Part shown: one piece after another, positions 1 to 7,099 of the stretch
Position numbering within the stretch: the stretch's first letter is position 1
How the letters are laid out: every line of letters begins with the position of its first letter
NCBI GenBank assembly: GCA_902472555.1
Contig: CABROF010000108.1
Coordinates: 1-8,367, forward strand
Length of the DNA stretch: 8,367 nt
Source: UMGS1851 sp900555605
GTDB taxonomy: Bacteria > Bacillota > Clostridia > UBA1212 > UBA1255
Reading direction: 5' to 3'
The notes under the pieces: generated by a model
What the model was told of the DNA's origin: nothing
Databases searched by the model: none
The model's input: the letters and a program-made list of their open reading frames with translations, nothing else
Position numbers and translations under genes: made by a program

Positions 1-912
1 GAATCCGCAGCCGCGCCGCGCCGCGGAAATCCTTTGCTGGAAAAATTGATCAGAGGTACGCCTGTAATCGCAGTGGAGCTGGATCCTCCGGCAGATGCGG
101 AGATCGGCCGTTATCTGGAAAATGCCGCAGCGCTGAAGCTTGCCGGCGCAGATGTGATCACCATCGCGGACTGTCCGACTGCCCGGGTGCGGGCGGACAG
201 CTCCATCCTGGCGGCGAAACTGAAGCGGGAACTGGACATTGAACCGCTTCCGCATCTGACGTGCCGCGACCGCAATCTCAACGCGACAAAGGCATTGCTG
301 CTGGGTCTGTCCATTGAAGGCATCAACTCGGTTCTGGCCGTTACCGGTGATCCCATTCCCACAGAAGAGCGGGCCACGGTGAAGGGCGTTTTTAATTTCA
401 ACTCCCTGATGCTGGCAGGATATATTGCGCAGCTGAATAAAAGCTTATCTCTGTCAATCAGCGTATTCGGTGCGCTGAATATCAATGCGCCGAATTTTGA
501 TGCTGAGCTGCGCAGAGCGCTGAAAAAGGAAAAAGCCGGGGTGCGGGGATTTCTTACGCAGCCTGCGTATACCGACGAGGCGTTTCGTAATCTCGAATTA
601 GCTTATAAAAATATAGACGGCTTTCTGCTGGGCGGCATTTTACCCATCGTCAGCCTGCGCAACGCGCTGTTTCTGCAGAACGAGGTGTCCGGAATCCGGG
701 TGGGAGACGATTTGATTTTAAAATATAGGCATACGGACAAGGAAGAAGCGCGGAAGCTGGCGATAACACTTTCTGCAGAGGCTGCGCAGCGTATGGAGCC
801 GTATGTAAATGGTTACTATATTATTACGCCGTTTTCAAGGATCGACATTGTGACAGAAATCATCCGTGCGATTCGGCCGGCCGGAGGCACCTGTACTGGA
901 AATAGCGGTTGA
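1..912 (+). CDS. Methylenetetrahydrofolate reductase domain, C-terminal part of a probable bifunctional homocysteine S-methyltransferase/MTHFR (5' end outside window)
   Basis: The enzyme reduces 5,10-methylenetetrahydrofolate to 5-methyltetrahydrofolate with a flavin cofactor, supplying methyl groups for methionine synthesis in the cytoplasm. The visible 303 residues fit the MetF barrel: VIAVELDPP near residue 22, ADCPTARVRADSS near 56, HLTCRDRNLNA at about 85-95, TGDP at 115-118, FLTQP at 184-188 and YYIITPFSRID close to the end. The wording (ADCP, HLTCRDRN, ALLLGL) is closer to the reductase half of YitJ-type bifunctional proteins than to stand-alone E. coli MetF. A TTG at 34 could start a 292-residue protein, but it has no convincing ribosome binding site and the frame is open back to base 1 through an Ala/Pro/Arg-rich stretch (AAAPRRGNP) that reads like an interdomain linker. 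I therefore infer that an N-terminal homocysteine methyltransferase domain lies upstream. Reductase identity is strong; bifunctionality is inferred from the open frame and family resemblance. Confidence 0.88.
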   Translation, partial: ESAAAPRRGNPLLEKLIRGTPVIAVELDPPADAEIGRYLENAAALKLAGADVITIADCPTARVRADSSILAAKLKRELDIEPLPHLTCRDRNLNATKALLLGLSIEGINSVLAVTGDPIPTEERATVKGVFNFNSLMLAGYIAQLNKSLSLSISVFGALNINAPNFDAELRRALKKEKAGVRGFLTQPAYTDEAFRNLELAYKNIDGFLLGGILPIVSLRNALFLQNEVSGIRVGDDLILKYRHTDKEEARKLAITLSAEAAQRMEPYVNGYYIITPFSRIDIVTEIIRAIRPAGGTCTGNSG

Positions 913-937
913 TTAAATTGGGGGAAATCGTTATAAT
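909..937 (+). promoter_or_regulatory. Sigma-A type promoter for the glycosyltransferase-to-protease unit
   Basis: A -35 box TTGATT (909-914, 4 of 6 consensus bases) is followed after exactly 17 bp by a perfect -10 box TATAAT (932-937). The -35 overlaps the TGA stop of the reductase gene. Transcription should begin near 944, leaving a leader of about 55 nt before the glycosyltransferase start at 999. I see no terminator between the reductase gene and this promoter, so read-through from upstream is also possible. Confidence 0.7.
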
Positions 938-984
938 GAGGACTGCCCGTGTACTGGAAAAATGATAAAAACGGGTAAAATAAT

Positions 985-990
985 GGTGGA
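985..990 (+). promoter_or_regulatory. Ribosome binding site deciding the glycosyltransferase start
   Basis: GGTGGA lies 8 nt before the ATG at 999 but only 2 nt before the in-frame GTG at 993. The spacing favours ATG 999 and makes the two extra N-terminal residues from GTG unlikely. Confidence 0.55.
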
Positions 991-998
991 ATGTGCGT

Positions 999-2033
999 AT
1001 GAATTTTGTTATTTTGATTCCTGCATATCGTCCGGATGAGAAGTTCACGGCCTTTGCCGCGGTTTTGCGGGAGCAAAATATGGCCGTGCTGGTGGTGGAC
1101 GACGGCAGCGGTCCGGATTGCGATTCATTTTTCAGGCAGGCGGAGGCGCTGGGATGTACGGTTGTCCGGCATGAGAAGAATATGGGAAAAGGCCGGGCGA
1201 TTAAAACCGGATTGCAGGCGGTCAAGGCTGCTTTTCCGGAAGCGGAGTGTGTGATTACGGCAGACTGTGACGGTCAGCATACAGCTGAAAGTATTCGAAC
1301 CGTTATGCGGGCTGCTGCGGAAAATCCGCAATGCGTAATTTTAGGCGGGCGTTTCCAGGAAAAGGACTCTTCCGTACCGCTTAAATCGAGAATCGGAAAT
1401 GATTTTACAAGAGGGGTGTTCCGTTTGGCAACGGGGCTGCGCATTCATGATACCCAGACGGGGCTTCGTGCCGTTCCGGCTGCATACATTGACAAAATGG
1501 CCGGTTTAAAAGGAGAACGCTACGAATATGAGATGAATATGCTGCTTGCCCTGCGGGAATATGCGATTCCTTACCGTGAGGTTCCGATCCCTACGATTTA
1601 TCATGACCATAATCAGGGAACGCATTTTCATCCGTTCCGGGACTCCGTATTGGTATTGTCCCGAATCCTGAAGTTTGCTGCGGCGTCCATTGCATCGTTT
1701 GTAATCGACTATCTGCTGTTTATGCTTTTCACTGCTGCCGCGGGAATCAGCGCAGGCATCGCATATATTCTTGCGCGGACGGTGAGCGCCGTGTTTAATT
1801 ACGTCGTCAACCGGTGTGTAGTTTTTCAGTCGAATACGCGCGCTTCTTATTTAAAATATGCACTGCTGTGCATTGTCATTATGCTGATCGGCGCCAAAGG
1901 AACGGATTTGATTACAAATGTCTTAGGGTTACCCTCTGTAGTCAGTAAGCTGTGCGTAGACATGCCTCTGTTTATTCTGAGCTATGTGGGGCAGCGGGAA
2001 TTTGTGTTTAAAAGCAGGAAAAGAGGAACATAA
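999..2033 (+). CDS. Family 2 glycosyltransferase fused to a GtrA-like membrane domain
   Basis: The protein has 344 residues counted from ATG 999. The N-terminal half is a GT2 (dolichyl-phosphate-mannose-synthase-like) domain: VILIPAYRP at the start, VVDDGS at 32-37, the metal/nucleotide-binding DCD within TADCDGQH at 89-91, and DTQTGLRAV at about 151-159, a signature of polyprenyl-phosphate sugar synthases. From about residue 224 a GtrA-type domain with roughly four membrane helices follows, including the family patterns NYVVNRCVVF (about 267-276) and GQREFVFK near the C-terminus. Known roles of the two families together suggest transfer of a sugar from a nucleotide donor to undecaprenyl phosphate on the cytoplasmic face, and flipping or presentation of the lipid-linked sugar across the membrane for glycosylation of wall polymers or other surface glycans. 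The sugar and acceptor cannot be read from sequence. The gene is first in the unit and ends 1 nt before the next start. Confidence 0.9.
   Translation: MNFVILIPAYRPDEKFTAFAAVLREQNMAVLVVDDGSGPDCDSFFRQAEALGCTVVRHEKNMGKGRAIKTGLQAVKAAFPEAECVITADCDGQHTAESIRTVMRAAAENPQCVILGGRFQEKDSSVPLKSRIGNDFTRGVFRLATGLRIHDTQTGLRAVPAAYIDKMAGLKGERYEYEMNMLLALREYAIPYREVPIPTIYHDHNQGTHFHPFRDSVLVLSRILKFAAASIASFVIDYLLFMLFTAAAGISAGIAYILARTVSAVFNYVVNRCVVFQSNTRASYLKYALLCIVIMLIGAKGTDLITNVLGLPSVVSKLCVDMPLFILSYVGQREFVFKSRKRGT
2022..2027 (+). promoter_or_regulatory. Ribosome binding site supporting a TTG start for the ATPase
   Basis: AGAGGA sits inside the 3' end of the glycosyltransferase gene, 7 nt before the TTG at 2035. The longer alternative from ATG 1984 would overlap the upstream gene by 50 nt and add 17 residues (MWGSGNLCLK...) that do not resemble the family, so TTG 2035 is preferred. 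Confidence 0.65.
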
Positions 2034-2034
2034 C

Positions 2035-2715
2035 TTGGAAACGGGAATTTATATTTTTACAGGTCATTACGGCAGCGGAAAAACGGAGACTGCCATCAAT
2101 TTTGCTCAGAAGCTGGCAGCGGAACCAGCAAGAAAGGTTGCGGTCATTGATTTAGATATCGTAAATCCGTTCTTTCGGACCGCGGATGCGAAAGAAGAGC
2201 TGGAAGCGGCGGGAATCCGCGTGGAACTGCCGCTGTACGCAAATACCAATGTGGATGTGCCTGCACTTACGGGGGTCATGGGGGCTGTCATTGAGGATCC
2301 CGCATATGATGTTATCTTGGATGTGGGCGGAGACGATTTAGGCGCAAAGGCTGTGGGCCGTTACAGCGAGGAAATCCGCAGGCGCCGATATACGCAGTTC
2401 TTTGTGATGAATGCCAGAAGGCCTTTTACAAAGGATCTGCCCTCTGCCGCAAAAATCTATGATGAAGTCCAGGCAGCTTCTGCGGTTACCTGCGGCGGAA
2501 TTATCAATAATACGAATTTACTGGACCTTACGGATGCGGATACAGTAATTGAAGGACTGAAGCTGATCCGAGAGTTGGCAGCATGCAAGGGTGTACCGAT
2601 TTTATATCATTGCGCGGTAGACCGCGTGGCGGACGAGTTGAAAAAGCGGGATCCGGCGGACTTTGCGGAGGAACGTTTGATCCGGATTACACGTCAGGTG
2701 AAGCGGCTTTTCTAA
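2035..2715 (+). CDS. P-loop ATPase of the MinD/ParA/CobQ-like (SIMIBI) class, role unknown
   Basis: The gene encodes 226 residues from the TTG start. It opens directly with a nucleotide-binding fold: IYIFTGHYGSGKTE, with the Walker A motif GHYGSGKT at residues 10-17. A switch-like IDLDIVNPFFRT follows (D39, D41), then a Walker-B-like region LDVGGDDLGAKAVG (D96, GGD 98-100). Later GIINNTNL resembles the base-recognition segment of such ATPases. There is no membrane segment or signal peptide, so it should be cytoplasmic. Similar short ATPases starting with a G-x-x-GSGKTE loop followed by DLDIVNP and DVGGD occur in many clostridial genomes, sometimes near oxidoreductase or corrinoid genes, but I know of no proven function. 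Its 1-nt spacing from the glycosyltransferase gene indicates a shared transcript and probably coupled translation. The enzymatic class is secure; the cellular task is not. Confidence 0.85.
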   Translation: METGIYIFTGHYGSGKTETAINFAQKLAAEPARKVAVIDLDIVNPFFRTADAKEELEAAGIRVELPLYANTNVDVPALTGVMGAVIEDPAYDVILDVGGDDLGAKAVGRYSEEIRRRRYTQFFVMNARRPFTKDLPSAAKIYDEVQAASAVTCGGIINNTNLLDLTDADTVIEGLKLIRELAACKGVPILYHCAVDRVADELKKRDPADFAEERLIRITRQVKRLF

Positions 2716-2785
2716 AAGCAGAACAGACGCGATGCACGGAAAGCACTGCCGGGAAGAATGCCGCCGTGGGGAATGAGGAGATCAT

Positions 2786-4816
2786 ATGGCAGAACAGCAT
2801 ATTTTAGGAAACACTCAGTCTGTAAAGGCTTCCGTGCTTTCATATATGGAAGAATTTCTCGGGAAAAGCTATTCGCCGGGAAGTTTTTTCCCCGCGGAAA
2901 TTGTGGAGATGATGACAGCTGCAACGCTTTTCATCAATCGAGAGGTTGCGGTCTATCTGGATCGCAAAAATCGGGTGGTTTCCATTTCCATAGGTGACGA
3001 CCGGTCTGTAGCGCTGCCTGAGACGGACGGCAGGAAAAGCGAAGTGCGGTTATGCGGAATACGTCTTCTGCATACGCATCCCAACGGCAGCGTGTACCCG
3101 TCGGATGTGGACCTGACCTCTTTAAAAAAGATGCGTCTTGATGCAATGGCCGTGATTGGCGTGCGGGCCGGCGCGGTAAGAACAGAGTCGGCGGACGCAG
3201 TAAGAACAGAGTCGGCGGATACAGAATTTGTGATGAAACAGGTGACCGGGTATTCCGCGGCAGTTTTGGTGCGGAATGCAGAGGGCCTTTTTACGGAAAC
3301 CGAACTGATAGGACCGTATCATCGTCTGCAGGCGGGCCGCTTTGATCAGCTTTTTCATGATCTTAATGATACGGATAAAACAGCGCCTGAACGGCTCATA
3401 CAATTAGAAACAGGACCGGAACGCGCGATTCTGGTAGGACTTGTACCGCCGGAAAAATCAGCCGCAGATGAGTCTCTGCTGCTGAATGAGCTGCGGGAGC
3501 TGGCGGAATCCGCCGGCGCGCTGGTGGTGGGGCAATACGTGCAGAAACGTGCCGCCCCGGATTCCAAGTATTATATTGGCAAGGGACTGGCAGAGGAGCT
3601 GTCTCTGCAGCGGCAGGCCGGAGGCGCGGATCTGATTATTTTTGACGATGAATTATCGGCTTCTCAGGTGAGAAATCTGGAAGATATAACAGGGGTCCGC
3701 GTGATCGACAGAACAACGCTGATCCTGGATATTTTTGCAGCCCGGGCAAAATCACGGGAAGGCCGGCTGCAGGTGGAGCTGGCGCAGCAGAAATACCGGC
3801 TGCCTCGTCTTATGGGACAGGGAACTGCGCTGTCACGGCTTGGAGGCGGTATCGGCACAAGAGGTCCCGGCGAGACAAAACTGCAGAGTGACCGAAGACA
3901 CATCAATCGGCGTATTCATTATTTAGAAACGCAATTAAAAGAGGTATCAAAGCAGCGGGGGATGCTGCGCAAGGAACGCAACAAAAAAGCCGTTCCGGTT
4001 ATTGCGGTTGTAGGATACACAAACGCGGGAAAGTCCACCTTAGTGAACAGCTTATGTCATTCCGATGTGTTTGTAGAGGACAAAGTATTTGCCACTCTGG
4101 ATCCGTCCGTCAGAAAGCTGGCGACATCGGATAAAAAAGATTTTTTAATCGTTGACACGGTTGGATTTATCCGCAAACTGCCGCATGATCTGGTGGAAGC
4201 CTTCCGCTCTACACTGGAGGAAGCGGTTTACGCGGACCTGCTTCTGCACGTCGCGGACGTCAGCATGCCGGATTGGGAGGAGCGGATGACAGCCGTCGAA
4301 CAGACGCTCAGAGACATCGGCGCGGGAAATCGGCCGCGCTACTTGGTGCTGAACAAAACAGATAAATTAAGGCCTGAAGAATGGGAAAACCTGTTTCACC
4401 GGCGCGATGGATACGGAAAGGTCTTTCAGATATCTGCTGCGGCCGGCACAGGATTAGAAGCGCTGCGTGAGGCTGTCATACAATTTTTTACGCGTGTCGA
4501 ACGGAAATTTACCTGTGTGATTCCGTATGACCGGGGCGGGCTGCTGTCCTTCATTCATACAAACGGAACCGTTACAGAGGAATCCTACGGACCGGACGGC
4601 GTTCAAATCAAAGGCACGCTTCCTGCGGAATCTATCGGACGGATCCGTACACGACGCAGGATCGCTCATAAACGGATTCTTTCAAAACCATCATTCCGAC
4701 ACTGTGAACGCACTGTAAAAGGATACCGTGCACGCGGATGCATTTTGCCGCCGCCGGATGCAGCTGCCGCGCCGAAACAGTGTCCCGTGCGGCGGAGAAA
4801 CGGAATTGATATATGA
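2786..4816 (+). CDS. hflX: GTPase HflX with N-terminal extension and atypical C-terminal tail
   Basis: HflX binds the 50S ribosomal subunit and, in characterised bacteria, splits stalled or hibernating 70S ribosomes using GTP. The 676-residue protein has four parts. Residues 1 to about 205 are an extension containing HTHPNGSVYPSDVD at 96-109. The HflX-specific domain runs from about 213 to 405, with YYIGKGLAEEL and the conserved glycine-rich GGGIGTRGPGETKL at 353-366, then a charged helical linker. The G domain carries G1 GYTNAGKST (410-418), the FATLDPSVR switch region, G3 DTVGF (457-461), G4 NKTD (523-526) and G5 SAA near 549. The last 56 residues (621-676) are basic and unlike normal family ends. 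GAGGAG 5 nt before ATG 2786 supports the start. The protein is much longer than E. coli HflX (about 430 residues); extended forms are known in Firmicutes. A tandem peptide repeat lies at 130-145. Its stop overlaps the protease start (ATGA). Confidence 0.95.
   Translation: MAEQHILGNTQSVKASVLSYMEEFLGKSYSPGSFFPAEIVEMMTAATLFINREVAVYLDRKNRVVSISIGDDRSVALPETDGRKSEVRLCGIRLLHTHPNGSVYPSDVDLTSLKKMRLDAMAVIGVRAGAVRTESADAVRTESADTEFVMKQVTGYSAAVLVRNAEGLFTETELIGPYHRLQAGRFDQLFHDLNDTDKTAPERLIQLETGPERAILVGLVPPEKSAADESLLLNELRELAESAGALVVGQYVQKRAAPDSKYYIGKGLAEELSLQRQAGGADLIIFDDELSASQVRNLEDITGVRVIDRTTLILDIFAARAKSREGRLQVELAQQKYRLPRLMGQGTALSRLGGGIGTRGPGETKLQSDRRHINRRIHYLETQLKEVSKQRGMLRKERNKKAVPVIAVVGYTNAGKSTLVNSLCHSDVFVEDKVFATLDPSVRKLATSDKKDFLIVDTVGFIRKLPHDLVEAFRSTLEEAVYADLLLHVADVSMPDWEERMTAVEQTLRDIGAGNRPRYLVLNKTDKLRPEEWENLFHRRDGYGKVFQISAAAGTGLEALREAVIQFFTRVERKFTCVIPYDRGGLLSFIHTNGTVTEESYGPDGVQIKGTLPAESIGRIRTRRRIAHKRILSKPSFRHCERTVKGYRARGCILPPPDAAAAPKQCPVRRRNGIDI
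3173..3220 (+). repeat. Two tandem 24-bp units encoding AVRTESAD twice, inside hflX
   Basis: Unit 1 (3173-3196) and unit 2 (3197-3220) match at 22 of 24 bases; the two differences (GCG/GCA and GAC/GAT) are silent. Both are in frame and encode residues 130-137 and 138-145 of HflX, in the loop just after the JAMM-like segment and before TEFVMKQ. The same heptapeptide AVRTESA recurs at the start of the downstream protease (4930-4950). Confidence 0.9.
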
Positions 4817-7014
4817 AAAGATATCGGATACCTGCAGGCTTGCTGCTGGTCTTGATAGGGGTATATATTTTTTACATAAGCGGGGAAAGCGCAAAATCGG
4901 ACAGTTCGGAAAATGCGCATACTGCCCATGCTGTACGAACGGAAAGTGCTGAAGCAGCGGGTTCGCCGGAGGACCTTGCGCAGTACAATGACGGTAAAAT
5001 ACCGGATGCTTATGCCGGGGAACGGGGAGATCTCTGCGGATACATAGACGGCAGCTACACCAGCATGCGGATTACATCCCCGGAGGAAGCCATTGCATCT
5101 TTGGATACCGTAAAATATTTTATGGGGATTCAAAGTCCGGAAAATGAACTGATTCCGGATTCGGTTCAAGCCACGGCTTATGCGGTGACGTACCGGCTGC
5201 AGCAGATTTATAAAGGAATTCCTGTGTACGGCCGGCAGCTGCTTGTGATTACGGACTCTGCGGGAACGGCGCTTTCTGTGGGGGGCAGCTATTTACCGGA
5301 TCTTACAGTGGACTGTCATCCTGTATTTTCAGAGGAAAGCGCGGCAGAAAGCGTATGTGCGCATTATGACGTACCGGAGACTGCGGTTGCATCGGAAGGA
5401 CTTTGCATCTATTCTTTGGACGCGTCTGCGGCTCCTGCCCTGTGCTGGTGCTTTGCCGTCCAAGGTACAGACGTTGCCGGCAGCGCGGTATCGGTGCGCT
5501 GCTTTGCGGATGCCGCAACCGGCCATATTTCTGCGGAAATTCCCCTGTGCCATCAGGGAGCAGCGGCGACGGGCAGCGGAGAGGATTTATCAGGGACAGA
5601 GCGGTATTTTACCGTAACCAAACACTCATGGCGGCAGCGTCTGCTTTTTGGCGGCGTGTATGCACTGTGCGACCCGGCACGGAACATTGCGGTGTACAAT
5701 GCTGCGGACCGAAAATTCTGGACCGGTCTGCCCGGAACGCTGTGTACAAGCCTGGTCAATAAATGGAAGGACCGGGCTGCGGTATCCGCTATGGTACATT
5801 TTACACAGACCTATGATTACTATCATGAGATTCTCGGCCGCCGTTCCTATGACGATGCAGGCGCTGCCGTGATTGTCTCGGTCCATGTGGGCACCTCTTT
5901 ATTTGGCCTTTCCGGCTATGATAATGCGTATTGGTCTCCGGGCGCGGGGGTGTTTGCGTTTGGGGACGGCGATACAAAATTTACGCCTCTTTCAGGCGCA
6001 CTGGATGTGGTTGCGCATGAGTTCACGCATGCCGTTGTGCAGTATACCGCAGGACTGCTCTATCGCGGAGAATCAGGCGCGCTGAACGAGTCTTATGCGG
6101 ATATACTCGGGAACCTCATTGAAAATGAAATTGTGCAGCCCGCCGAGCCGGAGTGGCTGATTGGAGAGGATATTACGGCGGATGGAGACGAAGCACTGCG
6201 CAGTATGTCTGATCCCCGCAGATTCCGGCAGCCGGATAAAGTGGGGGGCAGATACTATCATGATCCCGCAGATACATCTTATGACAGCGGCGGAGTTCAT
6301 ATCAACAGCGGCGTTCTGAACCATGCGGCCTATCTGCTCTGGGAAAACGGCCTCCAGGATCGGATAACGCTTACAAAGCTGTTTTATCAATCTTTATTTT
6401 TTCTGACGCCCTGCGGAACGTTTCGAAACGTGCGGCCCGCACTGCTGACTGCAGCCCGCGCAATCGGCCTGTCGGATACGGAAATTGCGATCATTCATCA
6501 AAGCCTGAATCAGGTGAATATTTATTCGGATAAAATTTCACAGTCCCGCCGGCCCCTCAGAATTGTTCTGACGTGGAAAAACAGTGCCCGTGATTTGGAT
6601 GCGCATCTGAGGGGACCGGGCATAGCCGGAAGCCGGTTTCATGTCTATTACGGCAATCCGTCTTATGGAAGCCCGGTGCCTGCTGTCCGCCTCAGCCATG
6701 ACGATATCGGAGCTGCCGGCCGCGAAACGATTCGAATCGAACGCTTTGCGGATGGGGTGTATGTCTTTGCGGTTGTGGATTATGCGAATCGAAAGCGTGG
6801 GTTCAGCAGAGCACTGGGCAGCTCCGGCGCCTGTGTGGAGCTGTATTTCGGCGATGAAGAGGAGCCTGCGCACACCTTCCGTGTACCGGAAGGAGGCGGA
6901 AATTTCTGGGGAGTTTTTACTTATGACAGTCTTGCGGATCAAGTTACGCCGGCCGGCTTTTTAGGCAGAGCGCATACGGCGTCCGCGGAACTGGCCTGGA
7001 ATAATTTATCTTGA
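4813..7014 (+). CDS. Thermolysin-family (M4) zinc metalloprotease, exported, with C-terminal beta-type domain
   Basis: This 733-residue protein should act outside the cell as a neutral endopeptidase. An N-terminal hydrophobic segment (about 7-23, after KRYR) is a signal peptide or membrane anchor without a lipobox. Residues about 70-180 resemble the inhibitory FTP/PepSY-type propeptide of M4 enzymes (YRLQQIYKGIPVYGRQLLV). The catalytic domain has zinc ligands H402 and H406 in HEFTH, third ligand E426 in GALNESYAD with the same spacing as thermolysin, NAYW upstream, and the catalytic histidine H496 in GGVHINSGVLNH. All key residues are present, so the enzyme should be active. From about 577 to the end, LTWKNSARDLDAHLRGP and RFHVYYGNP mark a beta-rich domain seen in clostridial surface proteins. 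ATG 4813 overlaps the hflX stop; the nearest GGAG (4794-4797) is 15 nt away, which is long, so translation may depend on coupling to hflX. Substrate unknown. Confidence 0.93.
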   Translation: MKRYRIPAGLLLVLIGVYIFYISGESAKSDSSENAHTAHAVRTESAEAAGSPEDLAQYNDGKIPDAYAGERGDLCGYIDGSYTSMRITSPEEAIASLDTVKYFMGIQSPENELIPDSVQATAYAVTYRLQQIYKGIPVYGRQLLVITDSAGTALSVGGSYLPDLTVDCHPVFSEESAAESVCAHYDVPETAVASEGLCIYSLDASAAPALCWCFAVQGTDVAGSAVSVRCFADAATGHISAEIPLCHQGAAATGSGEDLSGTERYFTVTKHSWRQRLLFGGVYALCDPARNIAVYNAADRKFWTGLPGTLCTSLVNKWKDRAAVSAMVHFTQTYDYYHEILGRRSYDDAGAAVIVSVHVGTSLFGLSGYDNAYWSPGAGVFAFGDGDTKFTPLSGALDVVAHEFTHAVVQYTAGLLYRGESGALNESYADILGNLIENEIVQPAEPEWLIGEDITADGDEALRSMSDPRRFRQPDKVGGRYYHDPADTSYDSGGVHINSGVLNHAAYLLWENGLQDRITLTKLFYQSLFFLTPCGTFRNVRPALLTAARAIGLSDTEIAIIHQSLNQVNIYSDKISQSRRPLRIVLTWKNSARDLDAHLRGPGIAGSRFHVYYGNPSYGSPVPAVRLSHDDIGAAGRETIRIERFADGVYVFAVVDYANRKRGFSRALGSSGACVELYFGDEEEPAHTFRVPEGGGNFWGVFTYDSLADQVTPAGFLGRAHTASAELAWNNLS
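4930..4953 (+). repeat. Third copy of the AVRTESA peptide motif, in the M4 protease
   Basis: Codons at 4930-4953 encode AVRTESAE (protease residues 40-47), in the low-complexity linker between the N-terminal hydrophobic segment and the propeptide. The seven-residue core is identical to both HflX copies, but 8 of the 21 core bases differ from HflX unit 1 and every difference is silent (for example Ser TCG against AGT, Arg AGA against CGA). Confidence 0.7.
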
Positions 7015-7077
7015 CTTATTATATACAGAGGCGTAAAATCAGATACGATCCAAAGCAGAGCAGATACTGCACGCTAT

Positions 7078-7099
7078 GCCCCGGAGAAAACTCCGGGGC
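7078..7099 (+). terminator. Probable intrinsic terminator after the M4 protease gene
   Basis: GCCCCGGAG (7078-7086) pairs perfectly with CTCCGGGGC (7091-7099) around an AAAA loop, a 9-bp GC-rich stem 64 nt past the protease stop. Only a short run of T follows (TTTT at 7103-7106, after GCG), so termination could be incomplete or regulated. Confidence 0.65.

Noticed and set aside
34..912. Stand-alone reductase gene starting at TTG 34
   Set aside because: There is no ribosome binding site ahead of the TTG, the same frame is open to base 1, and the preceding residues look like a linker; a 5'-truncated larger gene explains this better.
2716..2785. Possible decayed copy of the AVRTESA repeat in the spacer before hflX (GCACGGAAAGCACTGCC region)
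   Set aside because: Only a short run of bases resembles the protease copy and no frame gives the peptide, so the similarity is too weak to call.
3173..3220. CRISPR-like direct repeats
   Set aside because: There are only two directly adjoining units with no spacers, and they lie in frame inside a coding gene.
4666..5169. Minus-strand open frame of 167 codons across the hflX-protease junction
   Set aside because: It runs opposite well-recognised coding sequence, shows no family resemblance and has no ribosome binding site; it is a by-product of codon composition on the other strand.
6538..6942. Minus-strand open frame of 134 codons opposite the protease C-terminal domain
   Set aside because: The + strand here encodes a recognisable domain (LTWKNSARDLDAHL), and the minus-strand product has no recognisable features.
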